Shown: piece by piece, positions 1-7,806 of the stretch
Layout: each line of letters opens with the position of its first letter
How positions within the stretch are numbered: the first letter of the stretch is position 1
Program-made: the position numbers and the translations under genes
Source: Magnetococcales bacterium
Lineage (GTDB): Bacteria; Pseudomonadota; Magnetococcia; Magnetococcales; UBA8363
DNA: 60,095 bases
Assembly: GCA_015660855.1 (NCBI GenBank)
Contig: JACSDG010000002.1
Coordinates: forward strand, 1-60,095
Direction: 5' to 3'
Notes under the pieces: generated by a model
Database searches by the model: none
What the model was told of the DNA's origin: nothing
Seen by the model: the letters and a program-made list of their open reading frames with translations, nothing else

Positions 1-70
1 GCGAAAGCGGGGATCCAGAACTCGAAGCTACCGATCAACGCCCTGGATCCCCGCTTTCGCGGGGATGACG
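1..70. repeat. REP-like palindromic element
   Basis: Bases 1-18 are the exact reverse complement of bases 43-60, giving an 18-bp perfect stem with a 24-base loop. Inside the right arm, 47-54 pairs with 59-66 around a TTTC loop. Its core (ATCCCCGC TTTC GCGGGGAT followed by GACG) resembles the short REP-type repeats scattered through many proteobacterial genomes. The left copy is cut by the window edge, so this may be one half of a paired REP unit. It lies just beyond the 3' end of the TolC-family gene. Confidence 0.75.
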
Positions 71-102
71 TTTGAAAACTACGTATCCCAAGCTGGTTGG
101 GG

Positions 103-187
103 TTTAATTTGAACAAAAAGCTTTATTGTCTGATGGGGGGTGGGGGTGAAACCTCCAGGGCTTTGTTTGTTGCCCGAAGGGCATCAT
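103..187 (-). repeat. dispersed intergenic repeat, copy 1
   Basis: Read on the minus strand this stretch starts GATGCCC-TTC-GGGC, runs through a GC-rich middle and ends with GCTTTTTGTTCAAATT. The same order of blocks occurs at 2772-2853 and 13821-13909. The small GCCC/GGGC hairpin is kept in all three copies. This copy overlaps the 3' end of the TolC-family gene and supplies its last residues and stop codon. Confidence 0.65.
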
Positions 188-1508
188 GTTTGCTTGCGGG
201 TTGGAATGACGATTCAAGTTTGTCCAGGGCCAGCATTCCCAGTGTTTTGAGCACGCGGAATCTGGACAGGTTCAGCCCGTAGCTGCTTTTAACTTTTTCG
301 GTTTGCGCACTGAAGAGTTCGTTTTGTGCGTCCAGGGTGTCCAGGGAGGTGCGGGTTCCGACCTGATATTCCTGGGATACGCCGTCCATGGCATCTTGAG
401 CGGCGGTTACACGCGCGACATTGGCCTGATCGATGGCGGCGTTTTTTTCAAATTCGAGCAAGGCCACTTTCAATTCGCGAATGGCGGCCAGACGCGCTTG
501 ATCCAATTGCAAAAGCTGAGATTCCCGTTCGGAAATGGCTTGATCGATTCGTCCCCCGGTCAATCCCCCGGAATACAGCGGCCAGGACAGGCCGAGGGTC
601 ATGGTGACGGTATCCTGGGGACCCGCTACGGCGGAGGATGCGGGATCCCAGGTACGCGAAGTGGACGAACTCAGGTTGGCCTTGGGCATATAACCCGCTT
701 TACGGGCTTCGACGTTGCCTTCGGCCACTTGCATGCGCCATTGTTCGGCTTCGATGTCGGGGCGTTCGGCAACCAGGGCAACCAGTTCGGCCAGTGGTTT
801 GGAGAGCAGTTCGTGTTTGACCACTGGGATTTCAAGGTTGGGTGGTGCTTCCTGTCCGGTCAATTCGACGAAGCGGGCTTCGCTGGATTGACTGTTGGCC
901 CTGGCGGCGATCCAGCCCGCCTTGGCGGCGTAGACGCGTGCCAGGCTTTGACTGACATCGGTTTTGGTTAATTCACCCGCTTCAAAACGGGCCTGGGTGG
1001 CGTTGAGATGGGATTTGGTCAGGTTGTAATTGTTTTCGGACAGCAGGAACACATCCTGTTCCTGGCGCAGGTTGGTGGTCAGTTCCACAAAATCCAGGAA
1101 AACCTGTTGCCGGATTGTCTCCAGGTCTTTTTGCGCCGCTTTGACGGTGGGGGCCAGACGGCGATAGTCCCGCAGGGCTTCCAGATTGAACAGGGCCTGG
1201 GAAAGGGATAATGCCGCTGCTGTAGGGTCTGCATGGCTGTCACCATCTTGCCATTGGCTGGAACTGTACGTGTTGTCCCATTGCAAGGCGACGCTGGGGA
1301 GGAGTTGTGATTGGGCCTGGGGCAGGAGTGCCTGGGCTGCCTTTAACTTTTCCCTGGCGGTGAGGATGCGCGGATTGTTGTCCAGGGTTTGTTCCAGCAT
1401 TTTTTTGAAGGGGGTGATGGCTTGATTTTCTGCCGCAGTGGCTGTTTGTGGGGCATGGACGTAGGCAAGCAGGAACAGGAGCGTCCACGGGAGCATCTTT
1501 TTTTGCAT
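123..1508 (-). CDS. TolC-family outer membrane efflux protein
   Basis: An outer membrane channel component for type I secretion or RND/MFP-type efflux. The 461-residue product starts with a signal peptide (MQKKMLPWTLLFLLAYVHA, cleavage near ATAAE) and has two outer-membrane-efflux repeats rich in long amphipathic helices. The second repeat shows the family signature around SWPLYSGG and YQVGTRTSLDTLDAQNEL. The ATG at 1508 is preferred over an upstream in-frame codon at 1658 because it sits right before the signal peptide and has a GAGG ribosome site 8-9 bases upstream. The C-terminal tail (about 25 residues ending SPPPPIRQ) is encoded inside a dispersed repeat and is probably not ancestral. 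No adaptor or pump gene is adjacent; the HlyD-type proteins at 32.5-36.8 kb lack their own TolC here, so a partnership is possible but unproven. Confidence 0.9.
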   Translation of the reverse strand: MQKKMLPWTLLFLLAYVHAPQTATAAENQAITPFKKMLEQTLDNNPRILTAREKLKAAQALLPQAQSQLLPSVALQWDNTYSSSQWQDGDSHADPTAAALSLSQALFNLEALRDYRRLAPTVKAAQKDLETIRQQVFLDFVELTTNLRQEQDVFLLSENNYNLTKSHLNATQARFEAGELTKTDVSQSLARVYAAKAGWIAARANSQSSEARFVELTGQEAPPNLEIPVVKHELLSKPLAELVALVAERPDIEAEQWRMQVAEGNVEARKAGYMPKANLSSSTSRTWDPASSAVAGPQDTVTMTLGLSWPLYSGGLTGGRIDQAISERESQLLQLDQARLAAIRELKVALLEFEKNAAIDQANVARVTAAQDAMDGVSQEYQVGTRTSLDTLDAQNELFSAQTEKVKSSYGLNLSRFRVLKTLGMLALDKLESSFQPASKHDALRATNKALEVSPPPPIRQ

Positions 1509-1651
1509 GGTAAGCCTCAGGGTAGAATCGGGTCGAAAAGGCCAACCGACATCGGCTCGGGCCGACTCCTTTTGTCCCATGAGACGCGCAATAACGCAAC
1601 CCATGGAGTTTGTTTCAGGGGGGCATTTTTCTGGGATTCGGTAATAGTATC

Positions 1652-1680
1652 TTGACAACAGGTCGCCGCAGGGGTAAATA
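1652..1680 (+). promoter_or_regulatory. sigma70 promoter of tRNA-Gln
   Basis: TTGACA at 1652-1657 and TAAATA at 1675-1680 are separated by exactly 17 bases, close to the sigma70 consensus. Transcription would start about 8-10 bases before the mature tRNA 5' end at 1696. Confidence 0.75.
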
Positions 1681-1695
1681 GTGTGGCCTGATCCT

Positions 1696-1769
1696 TGGCG
1701 GATCGTCTAACGGTAGGATAGAGGATTCTGACTCCTCCAGTCCAGGTTCGAATCCTGGTCCGCCAGCCA
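1696..1769 (+). tRNA. tRNA-Gln (anticodon CTG)
   Basis: The acceptor stem TGGCGGA pairs with TCCGCCA. The D arm, anticodon stem GAGGA/TCCTC with loop TTCTGAC (anticodon CTG, reading CAG), a four-base variable loop and the T arm CCAGG-TTCGAAT-CCTGG all fold normally. The discriminator is G and the 3' CCA is encoded (1767-1769). The gene stands alone behind its own promoter and borders the accessory stretch 1.9-8.7 kb, although no integrase or repeated tRNA 3' end is seen. Confidence 0.96.
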
Positions 1770-1793
1770 TCTTTTTTAAAATATCCTCAAATG

Positions 1794-1834
1794 AGACCAG
1801 CCTTATCGGTTAGAGACAGATAAGGCTGGTCTTG
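1794..1834 (+). terminator. perfect 14-bp hairpin downstream of tRNA-Gln
   Basis: Bases 1794-1807 are the exact reverse complement of 1819-1832, with an 11-base loop. Position, 25 bases after the tRNA, suggests a transcription terminator. The following sequence (TGTCAAATTT) is only weakly T-rich, so a processing or recombination signal is an alternative. Confidence 0.45.
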
Positions 1835-1919
1835 TCAAATTTGGCTTCAATTATGTCCAAAATCTGGCCGGATGAGCCAATCGGAAGGGACATCGCCCGG
1901 TTTTCAAATGCGACTGCCT

Positions 1920-2747
1920 CTATGGTTCCACCTGGGCGGCCTTGATCCGCCCCACGATATGACCCGGCACGGCACTGACCAATCTGATGGCGGTATCAAG
2001 GCCTAAGGGCAGGTTGATCCAGCGCAAACCCTCGCCAACGACGTAGGTTCCGTAGGCCGGGTAGAGGATCTTGTAATCATCCTTGATGTCTTCTGTCAGG
2101 TTCAAAGACTGATTGTAGCCGATGGCATCGCCAGTGGCATCGGCTTCCTGAAACAAAGGCACCAGGGGAAGAATGCCAAACACGGCCTGGGTGCCTTTGT
2201 ACTCGGTTTTGGCAAAATCCTTGGCGTGACCCGCCTCGTGGACGGCGATGGATTTGTGGTCAGAGTAAAGATGAATGGTATTGGTAAACGGATTATAATT
2301 GTCGCCCCCCAACAACCGGCCCGGAAAAATGGTGTACATCGCCACGCTCAACACCCCCACGGTATAGCGCCATCCGGCCCCCACCGACTCGTTGCCAAAC
2401 AGACGCGACCACTCGGAGCCGGGAGAATATTGGTTGAGACGCACCTTGACCTTGTTCAAATCGTTGTCATGCAGATACTGTTTTAATTTTTCTTCGGTTT
2501 CCTGAGAAATATCATGGTTATCCACCTGCCAGTTCCAGAGGATGAACTTGCTGGGCAGGGAGAACAGATAGTGACCAAGACCATCCAACACTACCACAGG
2601 CCGTCCCCGCTCCACCTGTGGCTCGTCGGCGAGTAGTGGTGGGGTTGCGTCGCTCTCTATATTACGACCCCGTTCGTAAGGCACGGTCGCGCAGCCGGAA
2701 AGGACTATCGCTAAAACGATAAAAGTTAAAAAACGGTAGGTTCTCAT
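1920..2747 (-). CDS. putative lipoprotein with HEAGH zinc-protease-like motif
   Basis: A 275-residue envelope protein of unknown function. It begins with a lipoprotein signal (hydrophobic stretch ending LSGC), so the mature protein should be lipidated and held in a membrane. Midway it has the HExxH-type motif VHEAGHAKDF, followed about 30 residues later by an acidic segment EADATGDAIGY, an arrangement seen in zinc metalloproteases where a later Glu or Asp completes the metal site. The ATG at 2747 is chosen because GGTGA lies 6 bases upstream; an overlapping ATG at 2753 would add two residues. I do not recognise the family, and metal binding is inferred from the motif only. It stands alone between the tRNA and the ART-like/NTPase pair, on the same strand as that pair but separated from it by a dispersed repeat. 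Confidence 0.75.
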   Translation of the reverse strand: MRTYRFLTFIVLAIVLSGCATVPYERGRNIESDATPPLLADEPQVERGRPVVVLDGLGHYLFSLPSKFILWNWQVDNHDISQETEEKLKQYLHDNDLNKVKVRLNQYSPGSEWSRLFGNESVGAGWRYTVGVLSVAMYTIFPGRLLGGDNYNPFTNTIHLYSDHKSIAVHEAGHAKDFAKTEYKGTQAVFGILPLVPLFQEADATGDAIGYNQSLNLTEDIKDDYKILYPAYGTYVVGEGLRWINLPLGLDTAIRLVSAVPGHIVGRIKAAQVEP

Positions 2748-2771
2748 GGTCATTCACCAATGAAAGAGGAT

Positions 2772-2853
2772 ATGATGCCCTGCGGGCAAAAACCAAGACC
2801 TTGGGTGCTCTCGCTCCATAACCCCTAAAGGCATGGAGCTTTTTGTTTAAATT
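2772..2853 (+). repeat. dispersed intergenic repeat, copy 2
   Basis: Carries the hallmarks of the family: GATGCCCTGCGGGC, then CCTTGGG, CATAACCCC, AGGCATG and TTTTTGTTTAAATT. It matches 13821-13909 closely and the reverse complement of 103-187 more loosely. It fills the gap between the lipoprotein gene and the NTPase gene. Confidence 0.65.
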
Positions 2854-2878
2854 AAAAAAAGAAGGGGGGACTGAACGG

Positions 2879-4936
2879 TTACGCGTTTTTAGCGCGTTCA
2901 AACAACCATTGAGCCGAGAATTCAAGATTGCGCGCCCCGATATTGTTTTGCTCTTTTTCCAAAATGGCCCATGCCTGCCAGGACTGAGCATTTTTCTGAT
3001 CCGCGTTTACAGCGCGTTCAAACAACCATCGAGCCGAGAATTCAAGATTGCGCGCCCCGATATTGTTTTGCTCTTTTTCCAAAATGGCCCATGCCTGCCA
3101 GACCGGGGCATGTTTAGGATCCGCGTTTACAGCGCGTTCAAACAACCATCGAGCCGTATATTCTTCTTCCCGACTGCCCAGGTTATCCTGATTTTTTTCA
3201 AAGAGTGCCCAAATTTGCCAAAGAACCGGATTCCCCGGACTGTATTTCGGGATGAAAAAGAAAAGACGGCGGGCGGCTTCAACCGGCCCCTCTTTGGCCC
3301 GTGTTTCCAGGAGGGTTGCGGTAAAAGTACGTTCTGGCGTCGCCGTTCTTCCCATGTTACAAGCCGCAGCGGCACCTTTAAACACGGCGATGTCCAACTT
3401 TTCCGAATGAATGGGAGCCCCTGGATCCGTGGCGAGAATCTTCCACAAGGTTTCGGCAATGACGGGATGGCGTGTGTGAACTTCTTGAAATAAAAACCGG
3501 CCACCAGCACCAGTTTTTCGGTTGCGTTGAACCAGGGTAAGCTCTCCTTTCAGGTGACTCATGGCAAAATTCAATCGATCCCTGGAATATCGAAAAGTTT
3601 CCCGCAACAAAGTCAATGTTGCCGGGTGGGTGCGATTTTTAGGGTCTCGTCGCGTCTCCATGCCGGCAACGACCGCCAATATTGCCGCCAATTCCTTGCC
3701 GTTGGGGTGTTCCAAAAGTTTGGCGACCAGATCACTCATGATTTCCCGGAAAGGTCGGCCACGGGTCGCAAGGATCATGGCAGCAAGCAAATCTTTGGCG
3801 TTTTCCTGGCGTAAACGTTGCGTGACCATTGCAGGCGTTGCCGCATTATCAGCCGCCTCGTATTCGTTGATTTTCTGCGCCAGAATCTCAAACTCCGAGT
3901 CTTCCAAATGGGGAACAACCAAGTGCTGCAGATTACTTCTGGAAAATTTAGTTTCATTAATGAACTCGCGCCACTCATTGCTGCGAGCGGCCATGACTAC
4001 CCGTGTCAAGGGGTGGTGTTTTGCCACATAGCCCAAGAGTCGCTCAAGGCTTCGGCTTTGATCGGCCCGGTCGATCATGAGGATGATTGGTGTCTCTTTC
4101 CTGGCAAAAATGGCTGAGGGATCGGCCTGACTGGAATCAATCCAATACACCCTGGCCTTTGGATGGAGGTTAAACAACTCCAGGCCAATCTGGATCAGAG
4201 CCGTGGTTTTGCCGGTCCCCGCTGCTCCCTCCAGCAACAATGCCCGGTGCTGTTCCAACAAGGATATTCCCCGTTGCACAACGCCCAGCCTGACAGGAAT
4301 TCCCGCCTGCACAATGGCAAAGTCAGGCAATCCCCCACGCAAAAAGTTCCGCCCCATCTCTTTCGTGACAGCGGGCAGTCCTGCCAAATAATCTCGATTA
4401 ATGGCGAATACATCAGGAATTCCAGATGGTTTGCCCAGGATTGGACGTTGACGTAGCCAATGTAAACGGGCCGAAGCATCCCGCCACCAATCCTCCGCCA
4501 CTGATTCGGAAAATTCCTTCCTCACAAAATTCTTGGCCTTCTCCATCGCCTGCTCCAATTCTTTTTTATCATGCGGAGCAACGATTTTTTTGATCTCAAA
4601 GGCAAGCAGTGGTCTGTCATCGAGTTGTTTCAGTGTCTCAGCTAACCTGGGTTTTATGCGCTCAGGCAGGCTGCACTCCACGGAATCGTCGGGAAAGCGA
4701 AAGGCAATGGGGGATATGTCTCCGATCTTCAGGGATTTTTTTATTTCTTTTGGCTTTTTGATAACGGTGCCGGATTGGTCGAGTTGGTCACGACTTATTG
4801 GAACAAACGCAGTAACCTGACCCGATTCATCGAATTCATGAAGGTAAAGGCCGTCGTTTGCACCCTCCCGCCAAAGTATGTGCAAAAACTCGGGACCTTG
4901 GGGCGATAGTGAGAAAAAACCATGAATCTTCATCAT
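2879..4936 (-). CDS. P-loop NTPase (STAND-like) with C-terminal 40-residue repeats
   Basis: A 685-residue protein. Residues 1-200 are an unrecognised N-terminal domain. A P-loop domain follows, with Walker A GAAGTGKT at about 237-244, Walker B IILMIDRAD at about 284-292 and a sensor-like VVMAARSN at about 313-320, an arrangement typical of STAND or AAA-type signalling ATPases. The C-terminus (about 554-685) is made of 40-residue repeats of HAT/TPR style (WLFERAVNAD...WQAWAILEKEQNN). The last two are nearly identical at DNA level, so they duplicated recently. The start codon overlaps the stop of the upstream ART-like gene (TAATG), implying translational coupling. STAND proteins with repeat sensors are common in phage defence and conflict systems; with the neighbour this suggests a sensor NTPase plus effector pair. 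The function is inferred, and I do not know a named family for this exact layout. Confidence 0.8.
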   Translation of the reverse strand: MMKIHGFFSLSPQGPEFLHILWREGANDGLYLHEFDESGQVTAFVPISRDQLDQSGTVIKKPKEIKKSLKIGDISPIAFRFPDDSVECSLPERIKPRLAETLKQLDDRPLLAFEIKKIVAPHDKKELEQAMEKAKNFVRKEFSESVAEDWWRDASARLHWLRQRPILGKPSGIPDVFAINRDYLAGLPAVTKEMGRNFLRGGLPDFAIVQAGIPVRLGVVQRGISLLEQHRALLLEGAAGTGKTTALIQIGLELFNLHPKARVYWIDSSQADPSAIFARKETPIILMIDRADQSRSLERLLGYVAKHHPLTRVVMAARSNEWREFINETKFSRSNLQHLVVPHLEDSEFEILAQKINEYEAADNAATPAMVTQRLRQENAKDLLAAMILATRGRPFREIMSDLVAKLLEHPNGKELAAILAVVAGMETRRDPKNRTHPATLTLLRETFRYSRDRLNFAMSHLKGELTLVQRNRKTGAGGRFLFQEVHTRHPVIAETLWKILATDPGAPIHSEKLDIAVFKGAAAACNMGRTATPERTFTATLLETRAKEGPVEAARRLFFFIPKYSPGNPVLWQIWALFEKNQDNLGSREEEYTARWLFERAVNADPKHAPVWQAWAILEKEQNNIGARNLEFSARWLFERAVNADQKNAQSWQAWAILEKEQNNIGARNLEFSAQWLFERAKNA
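2882..3241. repeat. three 120-bp tandem repeats inside the NTPase gene
   Basis: Units begin at 2882, 3002 and 3122, each with CGCGTTT followed by AGCGCGTTCAAACAACCAT. The first two units differ at roughly ten of 120 positions; the third keeps only its first 35 or so bases closely. Each unit codes one 40-residue helical repeat, so copy-number change stays in frame. Confidence 0.85.
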
Positions 4937-5784
4937 TAATACACCTGAGACATTCTGTCCGCGTCGGTGGGCAAGATGCCCAAGTTGCTCAATATATCCG
5001 CAACTTTCTGATGCAAGGCTCCTGCATGTTCCTGATAGTTGCCGAGTGTTGTGCTATAAAACACCACCTTTGTTTTAAGGTTAAGTTCTTCTAAACGCTT
5101 GAAAATATAATCTCGTCTTGCGTGCTTCCAGATTTGCGGAAGGACAATCTTAATCACTGTTTTGTCATCCAAAGGTATGGGCTGATCAAACCGTATTTCA
5201 AAGGTCATGGCGCGATCATCAATGTGATTGGAGATTCGAGTTTTCAACATGTCGTGGTAGTTGGAAACCTCACCGCAAGTACTCTCCTTAATCAATTGGT
5301 CACGAGGTTGCTCATGGAAGTAGTCATCATTATTTTCGTAGAAGGCAAAGACACAGCGACCTGGACAGCCTGGGTCGTCATGCAACTCGTAAGGTTTCAA
5401 CGTTTCCACGCCACCCCCGGTACTCCCCAGCAGGAGGCCCTTAAAGCGTTTGCTCAAAAAGGCACCGGAATCAAAAGGGTATTGCCCGGATCTTTTGGGT
5501 AACTTATCTCCATCGAGCAAAATGCACGCCGGAAGGTGGGACGGTTGGGCATGTTTTTTTTTCTTCAACCCTTCCGGAATGGGCCTGTAGGCAGCCCGCC
5601 CATAGAAGCAATATACAAGATTTTGCCCCAAAAAGGAACATGTTTGGGGCATCAGGTGGCCATCGTTCAATATCTTCTCAAATGATTTAGATCCGGTAAC
5701 ATGCGTCAAAGGCATGGGCGTGGGCAAAGGTTTCCCCAAAGAATCCATACTTTTGACGTAATCTTTAAAAGTTCCCACGTCCAT
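4936..5784 (-). CDS. putative ADP-ribosyltransferase-like protein paired with the NTPase
   Basis: A 282-residue soluble protein with no signal peptide or membrane segment. Features reminiscent of the ART/DarT/KptA fold are an early His-Thr motif (LTHVTGSKSFEKILNDGHL, about 26-44), then NLVYCFYGRAAYRP (about 55-68), and a late DDRAMTFEIRF (about 189-199) whose Glu could be the catalytic acid. Several SKRF/RDY-type basic patches could hold nucleic acid or NAD. The gene overlaps the NTPase gene by one base, so the two are made together. The ATG at 5784 has GGGAG touching it; the GTG at 5778 has the same GGGAG at 6-base spacing and may be the real start. The fold is a guess from motif order, with moderate confidence; that the pair forms one system is well supported by the overlap. 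Confidence 0.65.
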   Translation of the reverse strand: MDVGTFKDYVKSMDSLGKPLPTPMPLTHVTGSKSFEKILNDGHLMPQTCSFLGQNLVYCFYGRAAYRPIPEGLKKKKHAQPSHLPACILLDGDKLPKRSGQYPFDSGAFLSKRFKGLLLGSTGGGVETLKPYELHDDPGCPGRCVFAFYENNDDYFHEQPRDQLIKESTCGEVSNYHDMLKTRISNHIDDRAMTFEIRFDQPIPLDDKTVIKIVLPQIWKHARRDYIFKRLEELNLKTKVVFYSTTLGNYQEHAGALHQKVADILSNLGILPTDADRMSQVY

Positions 5785-5831
5785 CTCCCGGAAAGAAATT
5801 TGACGGTGGATAATAGGAAAAAAATATGCTT

Positions 5832-7137
5832 TTAGTCAACGGCGTTGATTGTTTGGATTGTTTTTCCCGGAGGAAATTTTTTCATCATCCATCCCAGGAG
5901 CAGCAGCCCGGGGAGGGCGGCGAGGGCGGTGGCGAGGAAGAACAGTTCCCAGGACATTTTGTCGGCCATCCATCCCCCCGACGAGGAAAGGATGGTGCGG
6001 CCGAAGGCCATAAACGAGGAGAGCAGGGCATACTGGGTTGCGGTATAGGCAATGTTGCACAGCGAAGACAGATAGGCCACGAACGCCGCCGTTCCCATGC
6101 CGCCGCTCAAATTTTCCATCAATATTGTCGCCGCAAACAGGGGCATGTCGTGACCCGCCCGGGCCAACAATACAAACATCAGGTTGGAAACCAACTGCAA
6201 CACCCCACACCAAAGCAAAGATTTCATGATTCCCAGACGTTTGACCATCCAGCCACCGAAAAGGGCGCCGACGATGGTGGCGGTCAAGCCCACCACCTTG
6301 CTGATGTCGGCAATTTCAATCAGGGAAAAACCCAGCTCACTGTAAAACGGGTTGCCCATGACGCCTGCCAGGGAATCGCCCAGTTTGTAAAGCAGAACGA
6401 ACAACAACACTCAACTTGCGTCCGGTCGCGCCCAATCCCTGGATGGTGGCGATGCGTGTCTGCATCTGCCTTTCCGTTGTGTTTGCGGTGCTGCCAACGG
6501 GAACTCCCGGTTCCGGAGACAATAAAATGGTTGCTGTTCCCACACTCACAAGACCCGCCATGATAAGGTAGGTCGCGGTCCAGCCAAACCATGTGGTCAT
6601 GTACAAGGCCAAGGCTCCCGAGGTCAACATTCCCAACCGATAGCCCAAAACCACCACTGCCGCCCCGGCCCCATATTGTTCTTCATCCAGAATTTCCACC
6701 CGATAGGCATCGATGACAATATCCTGGGTGGCGGACCAGAAGGCGGTGGTCAAGGCAAATACGCCGGTCCACCAGGGGACGCTGGCGGGGTGGGTAAATC
6801 CCATGGCGGCGATGGAAAGCATGAGAAAAAATTGCGTCAGCAATGCCCAACCGCGCCTGCGACCAAAAACGCGCGTCAAGCCGGGAACGGGCAGGCGATC
6901 CACGAGGGGTGCCCATAAAAATTTAAAAGTGTAGGGGATTCCTGTCAGCGCAAACAGACCGATGGATGTTTTGCTGACGCCGGATTCCGACAGCCATAGC
7001 GACAATGTCCCGAAGGTCAATGCCAACGGCAGACCGCTGGAAAATCCCAAAAACATTATGGTAACGATACGAGGATGCCCGTAAATGCGAAAAAATTCGG
7101 ACAAACCTTTTCCCGAGTTGGAGGAACGCCACCGCAT
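5832..7137 (-). pseudogene. AmpG-like MFS permease broken by a frameshift
   Basis: AmpG permeases carry anhydromuropeptides into the cytoplasm for recycling. The first half (7137 down to about 6410) has the usual start (GHPRIVTIMFLGFSSGLP), then VDRLPVPGLTRVFGRRRGW and SATQDIVIDAYRVE, and ends near TATILLSPEP. The second half (6410 to 5832) begins VLLFVLLYKLGDS in another frame and carries ENLSGGMGTAAFVAYLSSLCN and ATQYALLSS. Both halves match AmpG in order and their joint length (about 430 residues) fits the family. The reading frame shifts near 6410-6440, where the downstream frame is preceded by TGA. The residues just before the junction do not look like the family, so the damage may be more than one base. 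It could also be a sequencing or assembly error. A GGAG lies 13 bases before the start. Confidence 0.8.
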
Positions 7138-7177
7138 TTTTTTTATTATTTCTCCAGTGAGGGCTACTGAATAAATT

Positions 7178-7233
7178 CACCGGACCTTTAAGAACCCGGT
7201 GCGCCAATCATCGCGTGAAATGGTCTTTCACGC
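7178..7233. promoter_or_regulatory. inverted repeats upstream of hicBA
   Basis: CACCGG at 7178-7183 pairs with CCGGTG at 7196-7201, and GCGTGAAA at 7213-7220 pairs with TTTCACGC at 7226-7233 around five bases. The second is a compact palindrome about 110 bases before hicB. It could be an operator for autoregulation or a hairpin in the divergent leader region. No clear -10/-35 pair was found. Confidence 0.35.
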
Positions 7234-7342
7234 AATTGCTTTTCTGGCCTGACCTAACTCCTGAACTTTCAGATTGTTGCACGGGTGCGGATGTGTTACC
7301 GTGGGCGTGGTTTTTTTGTCCTTATTTATTGGGAGCATGATC

Positions 7343-7555
7343 ATGTCTCAGACCTATACTGCCGTCACCAAACAAGTGGACGGTTGGTGGGTGGGGTGGA
7401 TTGAGGAAATCCCCGGTGTCAACTGCCAGGAACTCACTCGTGAGACATTGCTGGAAACCCTGGCCATTACTTTGCGGGAGGTCATTGCCTTTAACCGTCA
7501 TGATGCCTTGGCCATGGTGGGCAGTGATTACCACGAAGAGTCCATTGCCCTGTGA
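7343..7555 (+). CDS. hicB: HicB-family antitoxin
   Basis: A 70-residue protein of the HicB partial RNase H-like fold: YTAVTKQVDGWWVGWIEEIPG, then the helix LTRETLLETLAITLREVIAF. It would bind and neutralise the HicA mRNA interferase encoded next to it. The ATG at 7343 is chosen because GGGAG lies 7 bases upstream; an ATG at 7337 would sit only one base from it. There is no room for a C-terminal DNA-binding domain, so self-regulation, if any, would need the complex. The stop overlaps the start of hicA by four bases. The order here is antitoxin first. Confidence 0.85.
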   Translation: MSQTYTAVTKQVDGWWVGWIEEIPGVNCQELTRETLLETLAITLREVIAFNRHDALAMVGSDYHEESIAL

Positions 7556-7740
7556 AACGCAGCGAGTTGTTGCGCTACCTGCAGGCTCAGGGATGCGAAC
7601 TATTGCGGGAGGGGGGGCGCCACTCGTGGTGGTGGAATCCGGCAGTGAATCGCCGTTCTGCCATCCCCAGGCACCGGGAAATTATTGACCTGTTGGCCCG
7701 AAAGATCTGTCGGGACTTGGGTGTTGGCGACATCAAGTGA
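7552..7740 (+). CDS. hicA: HicA-family mRNA interferase toxin
   Basis: A 62-residue dsRBD-like toxin that cleaves mRNA in the absence of HicB. It shows the usual N-terminal helix (KRSELLRYLQAQGCELLREGG), the catalytic His in GGRHSWWW and the C-terminal helix REIIDLLARKICRDLG. The start is GTG at 7552, overlapping the hicB stop in a GTGA junction. All key parts are present, so the toxin looks intact. Confidence 0.88.
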   Translation: MKRSELLRYLQAQGCELLREGGRHSWWWNPAVNRRSAIPRHREIIDLLARKICRDLGVGDIK

Positions 7741-7806
7741 GAACTGGTTTGCCGATTCATTGCGGGTCAACGACGCAAATTTGAGCGCAATAAGCCGAGT
7801 GACACC

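Noticed and set aside
303-971. A 222-codon frame on the plus strand.
   Set aside because: It is antisense to the TolC-family gene and has the Gly/Phe-rich composition typical of a shadow frame.
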